Notes under the pieces: model-generated
Seen by the model: only the letters and a program-made list of their open reading frames with translations
Databases searched by the model: none
What the model was told of the DNA's origin: nothing
Translations under genes and position numbers: made by a program
Part shown: piece by piece, positions 37,301-49,300 of the stretch
Layout of the letters: each line of letters begins with the position of its first letter
Numbering within the stretch: position 1 is the stretch's first letter
Assembly: GCA_963969365.1 (NCBI GenBank)
Contig: OZ017750.1
Location: 2,666,001 to 2,730,000, forward strand
Direction of reading: 5' to 3'
Origin: Asterochloris sp. CNOR1
Taxonomy: Eukaryota > Chlorophyta > Trebouxiophyceae > Trebouxiales > Trebouxiaceae
DNA: 64,000 bases

Positions 37301-40300
37301 TGGCTCCGGCGCATCCCTGTCCACAGGAAGCGACAGCTGCACCAAGCAGCGTCAAGTTGTCACCAACAGCATTGAATCGAGAGCCCACCAGGCCACATGG
37401 GGGCAGCCACAGTCCATGGCTGCAGCATGGACACCTTCAGTCTCCAGACCGCATAGTCGAATTGCAAAGCAAGTGCATGGACAACGCCTCAACCCCACAT
37501 GGAGTGCACCAATTTTTGCCAAATCACGCTTCTGTCTCTTGCTGCTCAGACCAGTCCCCAAGACGCCAAGCATATGTCAGCAAGGGTGCTTGCACCACCA
37601 CTCACCTTTCCCTGGCAAGGTGGGCTGAAGCCGCAATAGTGTGGCTTCACCCATACAAGAACCCCCTCTAGAGACCAGCAACCAACCAAACATGCCTGCT
37701 CCATTTGCATGTTGTGCAGGGCTGCAAATCCAAACCAGCAGCATTCCCAACCCCATTCCTCCGTGGCCCCAGTCCAAGCTCATGCTGCATGCCTGCATGC
37801 ACACTTCCTTGTCAACTAATTACACCATCTGCGCTTCCCTCAAAGCAGCAAAACTGATCTAGTTACAGCCTTCAGCCATCCCCATCCTGCTATCCTGGGC
37901 CCCATCTAGTGACCAAGCTGCTTGCCTGCTTCCAACACCCATGGTTTGAGACTGGCAACCGCACCTGCTCCATCTGCGCATCCCGCAGGACAGCCGCCCT
38001 GTCCTCCCGCAGGCGTACGAGAGCTGCCGCCGCAGCTGCCTTTGCCCGGTTGACCCGCGCCCCCTCCCCGTGCTTGTCATTGACTGCCTTCTTCAAATTG
38101 GCCAGCTCTGTGCCCAGCTCCTCTATCTGCTTGGCCAGATCAAGCGAAGCAGCCTCCTGCAGCACAGGTTGGGCCATGGCTGAACACCAATGTGCAAATT
38201 TTGGGTCACGGTCTCTGTGCTGTACAGTGGTAATGCAGAGGGCAGATTGCTGTGCAAGCCCCCCTGCATTCCTTTCCAAATCAGGCAGGCACCTAGTGCG
38301 GGGTGGGGGCTCCCTTACATTTCATTGCAGGCAGGAGCCAAGCACACGCTGCAGGCCCCAACCAGCCCAGCTGCTTGGCCAGCACCAGGTGCAAACTCCT
38401 GCAACTGCACTCTTGAGGTGTTCAGCAGTGCTGCTACACCTGGAGGCCGCTTGCTGAGCGCAGCTGCAACAGAGCCCCTTTGCAACAGGCAGACACTCTG
38501 CGCTGTCTGCACGTCCTCAAGCCCACCTGCTTGGCCAGCTCCTTCTGCACGCCCTGCTGGGCCTCCTTGGCAGCTGCCTCCTGCCGCTGCAGCTCCACCA
38601 AGTGCTCCTGCTCTTGAGCCAGCTCACTTTCTTTGCGAGCTATCTGCAGACCCCAGGGGATGGCTTTACCATGGAGGCGCCCCAGCTGGAACATGACCGG
38701 AAGCGCCCAACAACAAGGCTCGGCTTTGGCATTGATGGTCTTCTTGCTTTACAACCAGCTCTTGGAGGGACGGCAATGACCTTTGAACAGTCCTTTTTCA
38801 TGCCGGGCCCAGGCATGTTCTCAGGCTGGGATGCGATCAGGTTGTCAATACAAAGCGGATGTCGATGCAATGCATGCCATGCACCTGCAAGGCATTCATC
38901 TGCTCAATCCCCCCACGTCCAGCTACTCTGGTCAACTGCTGAAGAGCACAGAGGCTGCCACAAGCCCCTGAATCAGTTTGAATCTGAAGTCTTTGGCAAC
39001 CTGCCCCAAAGTGCTCTTGCCAATGCACAGCAACAAATAAGGGGTCAGACCCTCACTGCATACACACAAAGAAGCAGTCACGGCCCACATCTGCACAACC
39101 TCAACGAGTGGTGGTGGCGTGCAAGCCTGCCTCATGCGGCTCACTTTCTGTCAAGTGCTGGCTCAAGCAGCTTGCCAACAGCACGAGTCCCCACCTGCGC
39201 CTCCAGATCAGACACGTGCCGCGTCTCGCGTCCCAAGGTGGCCTCCAGGCGCCCGATCTGGCGCTGCATCTCGAACTTCTCCTGAATGGCCGCCCGATGC
39301 TGCTTCACCTGGGTCTCCTCATACTCCCGGTAGTTGCTCACGCCCACCTGCGGACCTCACAACTGGCTTCTGAGACAGCTGGTGCAGTCTGTGCTGACCC
39401 CGACCAAGCAGAGATGGTAGTGATCGACACTGGGGCGCTGATGGCCAGCCAACAACAGACACTTTAGCAGCAAGTGACGGGCAGCTCTCCATGTCCTCCC
39501 CGTGACTGTTGGCTGTTCACGCCACCTGCAGTACATGAGGAATGCGGAGGGTCTCACCCACCTGCAAGGAGGCAGGCAGGAGGGGGCCCTACCGGAGATG
39601 GTTGCTGATGCCCACATGAATGCAAAGGGGCAATTGCTACTTGAAGCCCCAACAACTGCACACTGGTGGCTGGCAGCACAAAATTTGCTGCTTGGTTGAT
39701 GACCGACCAGGGGCACCACTGAAGCAACCTGCTCCAGTGCTTCAGGTGCACAGAGCACGTGAGCTTACAAACCACCCATTGCAACACACTGATGTGCTGC
39801 TGCCAGCAAACTTCCTGTAAGTGAATCTGCGGAGGGCGGCTCGAATACAAGGTTGCTAGCAGACCGACTGAGCCACCAGTTGCGACCCACGTCTCCAGGC
39901 TAAGGCTACCAACTTCCACATTCGAGGCGTCACGCAGGGCGCTGCAGAGAGCAAACGAGCCATCCAATAAAGTCCATGGTTCTGCCCTAGTTGGTGAACC
40001 CCTGTCCTTGACGCTGCACTGGGCTGCTGCAGCTACCCAGCATGATACAATTGAGCATGCTGCAGTGAGCCCGCATTCTCCCTGCAGGAGCCCACCTTTT
40101 TGCTGAAGTCAGCATACACTCTGTCCTTGACGTCGTTGATGCGCTTCTGGAGTGCGTCAATCTTCTTCTGGCGGGCGCTTAGATCCGCTTGCAGGGCCTC
40201 CACCTTAGGCTGCATGTTCACCTGCTGTTGCGTCAGGGCCTCCATCTGCGTGCAGGGGTGCAGGAGTCACCCTCTGTGGTGAGCTGACATGCCCTTCAGA

Positions 40301-43300
40301 GAAACAGACGCGAAGCAGTGGCCCCGTGACCATGACCCTCTGCCTGCTGTTAGATCAATGCCCTGATCTGCACTGCCACTGCGCAGGGAGGTGACCGGTA
40401 GCAAGACAGCAAACACAATCTTGTGGTGACAGCACCCCCCCCTGAACTGAGCACAATATCTGTGCATGCAGGACTGCAACAACGACGACTTGATGACTGC
40501 TCGAGCCCTGGACAGCACTGCAGGCATGCTGCAGCCTGCTCAAACAGGCTTGGTGACAGGGCAGAAATGAATTCACCTCATCAGTCAGGGTAGCCAGAGC
40601 AATCTCAGTCAACCGCAGGTCTGCCTCCTCAAGACGGATGGCGGTCTGCAGACCCGTGATGCTGCTGCTCAGCATCTGCTCCTGCTCCACCGAGTCTCGC
40701 TCATTGGGCAGCTGCTGCAGCTGCTGCACACAGCGTTCGTACCTCTGCAGGACGGCAGCTGTCAGGTGTCACCAGGCAGCCCAAAGTATGAACTTGCAGC
40801 AGGTGCAGGAGGGCAGGCAGCTGCTGAAGCCAAGGCATGCAGTATGTGTCTTGTTGCTTGCAAGCAGATGACAGGTGGATGGTCAGCAGCTGGCTGGGAG
40901 CACTCTTGTCTTGTTTCCTGCAGCAGGTGACAGCTGCTCCAGCTCATGCACGCACAGCGCTTTGCACCCCTGCAGGAGCAGAGCAAGTGTCAGGGTGATG
41001 TTCAGGAGCCAGCCTGGAGCAATTTACAGCAGGTGCAGGTGGTTGTGCAGCTGCTGCAGCAGCTGAACACAGCGCATGTAGCTCTGCAGGCAGAACAGGC
41101 CAGGCATGGCTGAGCCCCTCACAGCATGTAACCAGCTCACAGCAGCAGGTGCAGGTGGTCACCACAGCCACTGCTGCACGCAGCGCTCATGCTTCTGCAG
41201 GAGCAGACAGTTTTCAGGGCAATGGGCAGCCAGCCCAAGGCTTGGAGCTGCAGCAGGCGCAGGCAGCTCCTACTGCATGCAGCTCATTTAGCCCCCACCT
41301 CTGCAGGCAGAAGGCAGGGATGACTCAGCAGGCCAGCTTGCAACACTGATCTTGAGCAGTGCAGGGGCAGCAGCTGCCGCGCCGATTCGTCTGAAGGCAG
41401 GGTAGGAAGTCTTGACGGGGCTAGCTGGCAGCATGACAGATCAGCAGGTGTGCTTGCACCAGGCGGCGGCATGTGGAGGTGCCAGCATGCTGCGGAGTGC
41501 ATGGCACCCTGGGGTCACAGAGGTTCAGCAGCCTGACAAGCCCAGCAGTTCGCAAGTTCGGCAAACGGGCGGCACGTCTGCATATAGAACTATGTGCTTA
41601 CATCTTGTAGGTCAGTGACAGCCTGCTGATTGAAGCTTCTGGCACGGTCGTCCATGCTGGCATTCTGGCCGCCAGTCATGAACCCCGACTTTGCAAACAG
41701 GGTGCCGTCCGTGAGGGCCACCTTGTGCCGCTCTGACGCCCTGAAAGCCCAGTACTGGCCCTCCTCCAGATTGTCACAGACAATGGTGTTCCTGCGGGAA
41801 TAGCTCTGCACATTGCAGCTGGCTGCATGTAGCAGGCGCCATGGGACAGCAATGTGCGCAGAGGCCAGCCAGCGGTAGGCACTCCTGATTGCTGTCTGTT
41901 CTGGACGCGTCGTGGCGTGCTTTCAACTCTTCACAAAGGGCCACAAGTGCCCTTCAGGTGTTGTCGTAAGTGCCCACCACAGGTTCTGAGGGTGTGCAGC
42001 GCTGACCATGCATGGACCAGCTCACAGCAAAGGTGTTGGTGCATCAGCCAGCTTGCCACCAAAGTGCCACAGCATACCAACCCCCCCCCCCCCCCCCCCC
42101 CCCCCCCTTTGACAGCTGTTCATTCCCTCACCAGCAGCGCCGCACAAAGGCAGTCTCGGCGCTGCAGGGGCAGGCAGCATTTCGACAGACCACAGCTTCA
42201 TGGAGGCGGCCTGTCATGCAGAGATGGCAGCCCTTATCTTATCACCCTCTTCCTGAACATGGCTGAGCGCAGGTCAAACCCCCTCACATACTTAGTGTGC
42301 AACAACCAAGGGAAGGTACCTGCAGGGTCCAAAGACTGCTAGCACAGCGGCCCTGTCATGACAGCAGCCCTTATCTTCCCTCACCCGCAGTACTGCACGA
42401 TGGCCCTCTCAAAGCGGGGGTCATACTGCAGCACATCGACAGCCAGGCGTGCGCTGCCCCCCAGGCTGTGGCGGAGGTGTTCGCTGACAGGCTTGGGGCG
42501 GATGTCCTGCAGGGGTGTGAAGGTCATGATGGGCTCCCGATGGTCCTGCAGCATGGGGCAGGCAGAGGTGCGTCAGTCTGCTGCAGGATGGGAGTCTGAA
42601 GGCTGCTGCAGGGGATGGGAGTCACGAGGTGCGTTCGGTCGCCCTGCAGCGTGAGGCATGTAGAGGAGCTTCAGTAAGCTGCAAGTTGCGTATGCTGCAG
42701 ATTGCAGTTGCTGATGGTTGCCCTACATCAAGGGACAGACAGATGCAGGATATACAGATGGACATGCATGCACTGCTGGGGGGGGAGATTAAAGGCTGCT
42801 GCAGGAGTGTGGGGTCATCAAGGGCAACAGGTGGCCGGCAGCGGGGGCCACAGGCACATTTGACAGCGCACAGGATAAAGGCTGTGTTCAGCTGCAGGAA
42901 AGACATGGGGCCTCTGGTGCTCCTGCAGCCAGGGCAGACACAGACATAGCAGTGAGCTGCAAGACACGGCAGGTGTCTTAAGGGTGTGCAGACATGGTGG
43001 CCGGTTGCATGCTGTCGGGCCTGCATGGTGGCCTGAGATTTTGCCCAACAGGCAAGCACAGATGCTCGGCATGAGGGCAGCTTGTTGACTACACATATGT
43101 GTAGAATGGGGTCTGACCAGACCCCGCCCCAACAATGATGGTGCCTCAAGAGGGCAGCTAATTGTATGACGTCTAAATGCAGCATGAGGTCAGTTCTGGA
43201 ATTGGTGCAGGCCTGCGACGAGACCACTGCACGCCCGCATCTACAGATGGTTGATGCAGGCCTGCTTCTCAGCATCAGCCTCACCTGCCGGTACTTGATG

Positions 43301-46300
43301 CAGGCCATGGCTGCCCTGCAGCCCAACAATGTTGCCCAGCCACACCTGCAGGTCTCATGGGACTGCCAGATGCAATAATACCTGCTGCAACCCTACAATC
43401 CCAGCACTGCTGCCCTGACCCACCTGCAGGTACTTGATGCAGGCCTTGGCTGCATTGGCATCCTCCACAATAATGGAGTCCATCTCGCGCCCCAGGGTCA
43501 CAGCCAGTGCCAGCCTGTACTTCTGCTCCGGCACCTTCACCAGCGAGGTCACGGAGCCATACACCCCTGCAGAGGCATGCCATGCTCTTTTGCTGCGCCT
43601 TTAGCATGGTATCTTGCTGTACAGCCAGCACCAGCCTGCTCTCCTGCTTGAGCACCTTCAGCAGCAAAGCCAGAGCCCATGTATACTCCTCCTGCAGGGG
43701 CAAACTGTGCTGCTACCAAGCCCCTCAGGCATGGGCTTCTGCAGGGGAGCAGTATGCTATGATGCTGCTTGCCATTTGATGTGGGCGGTGTGGGACGTTA
43801 CAGCCTGGTTTGTGCACTTGTGGTGTCTGGAGCGGTGTGCATGCTTGACAGCAAGATGCTACACCCAAAGCACATGCTGGTGCGTGCACCAAAGACCAAG
43901 CTGCAATGAGCCTGTGTCCACTGCGCAAGGCAGGGCACACCAGGCTGCAAAGACTCCAGCCTGAGCGAGCGAGCCAGATGACGAGCATGGGAGGAACGAG
44001 GCAGGCCCCCCACCCTGGATGTTGCGTTTGAGGCTGGCCACGGTCTGGACAGCCCGGCGCTCCCGCTCACTCTCCTTGCGCTCAGCCTTGGCCTCCCGCA
44101 GCTCCCCCTCCAGGTTCGTCCGGCTCTGCAGGAGGTGATCCCGCCTGGACCTGCAGAAGATGATGTTGGCCAGTCAGGCGCCCTCTGCTTGGAGCTGCAG
44201 GCTGGTGGCTGTCCTGCTGAGCTTGAAGCCATCTGCTCAGACCTGCAGGCCGCACTGGGTAGGGTGAACGGCTTTGCTTTGCATGCAGTGGTGGCGCTTG
44301 GACCCGCATGAGGTGCCCCGCTCAGGGCTGCAGGCAGCAGCTGCCATGCTTGCAGCACTCCTGTGAACCAAGTGGGCGTGTGTTGAGCTGCAGGCAGCAG
44401 CAGCCATGCTGGGCATGGAGCCACCCCATCGGGTTGGCGGAGGCATGCTGCAGTGCACCACGATGAGCGGCATGCCCTGGCAACAGTGTTGCGCTGCACT
44501 TTCTGCAGGCAGTAGGCGGCCGCCTATGCTAGTCTGGTGGAGACGGTGCAGTCCCCATGCTGGTGTCTGCTTCGCTGCCCCATCGACAAGTGAGGCACTG
44601 CAGGCACACAGGATTGCTTGTTACGTTGCTGTAGTTTGAAGCCATGAGGTTTTGTAGATGGCACCAGAGGCATCCTCGGCTGTGACTGCACTGCTGCCCC
44701 TGCAGGCACGCAAGGCACGCGGCAACGGGCAGGATTGCCCAGCTCGTTGGCCCCACCCTGTGCGCCTGTTGGCCTCCTGCAGCTTGGTAAGCTCCTGCTG
44801 CTTGGCCATCAGCTCGCCCTGTTTGCCAGCAATGCTGGCCCGCAGCCCCTGAGCACGCGCCTCTTGCTCCTGCTTCTCGGTACCTGCAGACTGAAATGCG
44901 AGCTACCACACCATGTTGTCAGATAGGGAGCAAGATAATCACGGCCTGCATTCCCCCGCCAGGGTGCAGGTGCAGCTGCATGATTGTCTCATGAGAACGC
45001 AGGTGATGTCTCACCTTTCTGCTCCAGCTGCTCTGCCAGAGCAGTCAGGTCCAGCTGCAGGCTGTCCATGGAGTCCTGCTGGGCCTGCAGTGCAAACGCC
45101 ACGCACCTGCTCAGCTGCAGCAAAGCAATGCAGCATACGCTTGTACAGAAGGCTGCTGACTCATGGAGTCCTGCCGGGCCTGCAGTACACACGCCGCGCA
45201 CCTGATCAGCTGCAGAAAAGCAGTGCAGCATGCACCTGGTTACGAGCTGCCAATATTTCCTGGCTCAGTGGCCCATCAGGTGGTTGCAATTCTCTTGCCA
45301 GCCAGGCACAGCCACACAGGCATGTGCAAGGCAGCGCAACCCGTGCAGGGAGGAAGTGGCGCAGCAAGCAAGCCTTAAGGTCACTGCTGCCTGGCCTCTT
45401 GAAATTACCTCCTGATGTCCCCTGGAAGAGACTGCTGCAACAAGGCCATAGCATTGCAGCCAATCTGCACACGTGGTCTGCTCAGGCAGCTCAGGGGCAG
45501 GGCAGTGGACCCTTACACGCAAGAAACACATTGCACCCCGTCTTGCCTGTTAAGCTGAGGCAAGGATGCTGCAGTGGGTTTACATATGCGCCACTTTCCA
45601 GGCAGACAGCAGAGTGGGCGGCACCACAAACAGCACTTGTACTGCTGACGCATCACTGCACGCTTTGCTGTTGCGCAAAGGCAAGCCCTGCCTGCTGAGC
45701 TGAGGCAAGGCCGTTGCAGTCAATCTGCATGCGAGCAGTTTTGGCCTTGGCCTCATAGTCTAGCCTCTGGAACTCGCGCGCGTCCTCAGGGCTGATGCGC
45801 AGCTTCTTGCGAACCTGCTCCTCCTCGTCTGCCTCGGCTGCCTCGCGGGCTGTAGGGAGCCAGCAGTGACTTTTTTGTCAGAGGTTGAATGTATCTTGGT
45901 CCAGGAGTAAGCAGGTATGCAATGGCATCCAGCCCCTGCACAAGGCAGCTGCAGCCTGCCTCCTGCTGTGAGCTCCTGCACTGCGGCCACCTGTGGGCGT
46001 TTGCTCCCCAGCAGGGCAGCGCCTGCATCCACAGGAGTGCAAGCCTGTGTCTTGCAAGCACGGCCAGCTGGGGCTGCACTGCAGCCATCCCCCTGCAAGC
46101 TGCATCCACCCTTCCCTAACTCCAGGCTTGCCAGGGCTGTTCTCACCTGCAGTGAGGTCCTCCAGGTCGGCCTTGATCTTGGCTAGCTTCCGGCGCTTGT
46201 CTGCCAGCTCCTTCTGGGACTCTGCCAGCACAGGCTGCCCCGCCTTGACCTTCTTGGATAAGCGGCTGATCTCCTCCTTCAGCTTGATGGCATCAGGGTT

Positions 46301-49300
46301 CTGCAGCACAACAGGTCACTGCTGATGATATCTTAGGTGGTTTTCTGGTGTATGCTGCTGCATTCACCCTGTGTAGACTGGCTTAATGGCCTCTGAGGTT
46401 TGCAGTAGGCTTGCGGTATGTACGGCCTGCCAGCCCATCCCAGGTGCTGGATGTCGCTGAGATGCAAAGCCTGGCGTTTTGCAGAGCATGGCTTTGCCCG
46501 ACTAATGGAGCTTGCGATTCAGCTCCCACTGCAACTCCTTGGTGCACAATTTGATGAGCCGGCCCACCCTGAAAGTTTGGCTGGCCACAGGGCAGCCCTG
46601 TGGCTCAGACAGAAAGCACATCCCAATTCACCTCAGAACCATCAGCCCATCTTGCTGTCTTGCTCCCCCTTCCGCTCTTGGGCACCCAATGCAAATTGGT
46701 GCAGCAGCCCCCTGCACCGACCCCTGCTGCCAGTTTGAGGTCCTGCCCCTGCTGCTTCTTAGTGTGAAGATGTAGGTTTTGGCCAGGCAGCCACCCTGAT
46801 ATATCCTCACCTTGCGTTCTGTACATACAGGCATCCTGCATCCTGCAGCGTGCGAACCCAGACAGCGCGGCAGCCCCACCTTGCGGTCCAGCTCTGCCCG
46901 CCGCTTCTTGTTGCGTCTGTCCAGCAGGAGGCGCTCCTTCTGCAGTCCTGCCTGCTCTTGCTTCTTCTCCTCCAGCACCCTCTCTGCCCGAATCCCCTTC
47001 TTGGCAGAGGCCTGCATTGGGACAGCGTGCCACATGGGCGTGGCTGGAATTGCACATGTTGCTGGCGGCAAGGCCCTCAGCGCTCTGCATGTTTGGGGTC
47101 CTTCAGTTTAAGAGGATACCTGCATCAGCATCACCTGCTTCATGTCCCTCCAACCCTGACACCATAGGTCAACGCACAGACTCACAGCATTGTCCTCGGG
47201 CTGTCTGTGTTGTTGTGCCAGAGAGGGCCAGAAGCCAGGCTGTGCTGCCATCAGTGCTGAGATGCCACTTAGTGGATTCAAATCTACGGCAGCACCGTAC
47301 ATGAACTCCACACCCAGCCTGGTGGCTACCTTCAGGGCACCCTCTTGGGCTTGTTGCTCCTCCTCGGCTGTCGCAATATCGTGGTCGATGTTCCAGGCCT
47401 GCCACAGGAAGTGCTGCAACTTGAGGTCGTCCTGCAGGCAAAGTGAATGTGGCTTGGTGACGCCAGGAAAGGGCTTGACAGCTGCAACGAGTGCCTCAGC
47501 CGACACACAGCACCTGATGCAGCAGTGTGTGGCTCCCACCGCTGCAAGGAGGGCTCAGGCTGGAGCTCATGCAAGGCAGCTCAGCGACAGGCTGCTCTCA
47601 GCGCTGCGGCGGTCGATGGCCCTCACCAGCTCCCGCTGCATCTTGATGTGGCGCTCTGCCTCCTCCTTCTGCTCCTTCTTCTGGCGCCGCTCAGCCACCA
47701 CGCTCTTCTTCTTGGTGGCCAGCACGGCCTGCTGCTCCTCAGCCTCACGCAGCTCCTGTAGCAGCCGCCATTGTTGCCCAGGCATCACTAACAGCTGTGC
47801 AGAAAGCTGCAGCCCCATTGTGCATTCAAGTTCAGGCCAAGGCCAGCCAACACCATCCCCTGGCTGGCCAGTGAGCCACCACCTGCAGGGGCAGGCATTG
47901 CCATGCAAGCAGCTGTCCATCCAGGCGCCGTGCAGCACAAACCAGTGCCTTGTCGCGCAGTCAGACCGGGGGCCAGGCACCATTCAGGGCATCATCAGTC
48001 ATGGGCCTCTCACAGACCTTTCCTGCTGAGCAAAGGTTTGCGTCTGGCTGCAAGCGAGTTGCAGGACCCCTCACATTGCAGCGCTCATACTCCTGCTTCA
48101 ATGGCTCGATTGCCGTCCTGGCAGATGCACTAGTGCAGCAGCGAAACGCGACCCTCCAGCTCATGCTCATGCTAAGAGTGCTGAGATGCCCTCATACCAT
48201 GCACAGCTCCTTCCCATGACAGCACGGTCTATGCAGCCCGTTCTAAGACAGCAGCAGGGACTGACCGTCTCGCAGCGCTCAAACTCCCGCTTGAACTGCT
48301 CACTGCCACTGACGTGCTCCAGGCGCTCTGTCAGCGCACGGGGATCCATGTTGGCATATGACTCGATGTCGCCCTGCATCACAGGGCCTGGTGGGAGGTT
48401 CTGTCGGCAGACTGAAGATGGTCAAGCGCAACCATCCCCAGACAGCTGTGTAGCTGCCTGCAGGCTGGCCTGTGCGAGCAACAAGGCGCAGGCTGCATGC
48501 AAATGGCAGGCTGCATCAGCAAGGGGCACCAGGCATGGCCGTGGGCGCAGCAGCAGCTGCCACCTGTCCTGCCATGCTGCATACTCAGCAGGATGCATCC
48601 TGAGGTCAGGGATGCTGCACAGTATCACTCGGCAGAGCTGAAGGCAGCAGAAATGGAGCGTGGTCTCTGCAGACTGCTGCTGGGGCAGCGATAGTAGACA
48701 GAACTATGCATGCCATGCCGCAGTGCAGCATGACAGATTCCGCAAGACGGCCTGAATCCAGCTGCAGGACTGCAGCAACGGCCTTGCAGGCCCACCTGGA
48801 AAACCAGGAAATTCTTGGCCTTCACGAGGATGCCAAAGGTCTTCAGGCGGTCATTGTACTGCTGTAGGGAGACATCCCTGCCATCAATGCTGTACTTGGA
48901 GGTGAATGCCCCCGCAACGGAGCTGCCAGGCACAATGGTCCTGCATGCACAGGGGCATGTGAGCCAGGTCAAAGGCTGAAAGGCAGGTGGATGCATCTGG
49001 AATGAAGCAGCCAGAGAGAGTGGTCCTGAAGAGGGAAGCGTGGTTCAGCAACCCTGAAAAAGGGGCATGTCAGTCAGCAAAGCAGTGCAGGATTGCAGGC
49101 AGCTGCAAAGAGTGTAGACAGGAGTGCCATTCTACTTCTTCAAGATGATGCTCTCTCTAAACCCCTGCATCCCTCTTCCCCAGGGGGCCCCTGAGGAAAA
49201 CTGAGTGATGGAGGCAAAGGTGACAGTGGCATTTTGAGTGCTGGCTATGTCAGGAAGGCGGCATGTCTACAGGGCTCGTGATGCGCATTTCGGCTTGCAG

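Noticed and set aside
40745-41300. Regular repeats that might suggest a CRISPR array
   Set aside because: Units are about 112 bp, diverged throughout without a repeat/spacer split, lie in an intron of a nuclear gene, and copy an exon boundary.
42297-42654. Overlapping plus-strand frames of about 100 codons opposite SMC1 exon 15
   Set aside because: They are shadows of the SMC1 exon and the nearby tandem acceptors, with no protein similarity.
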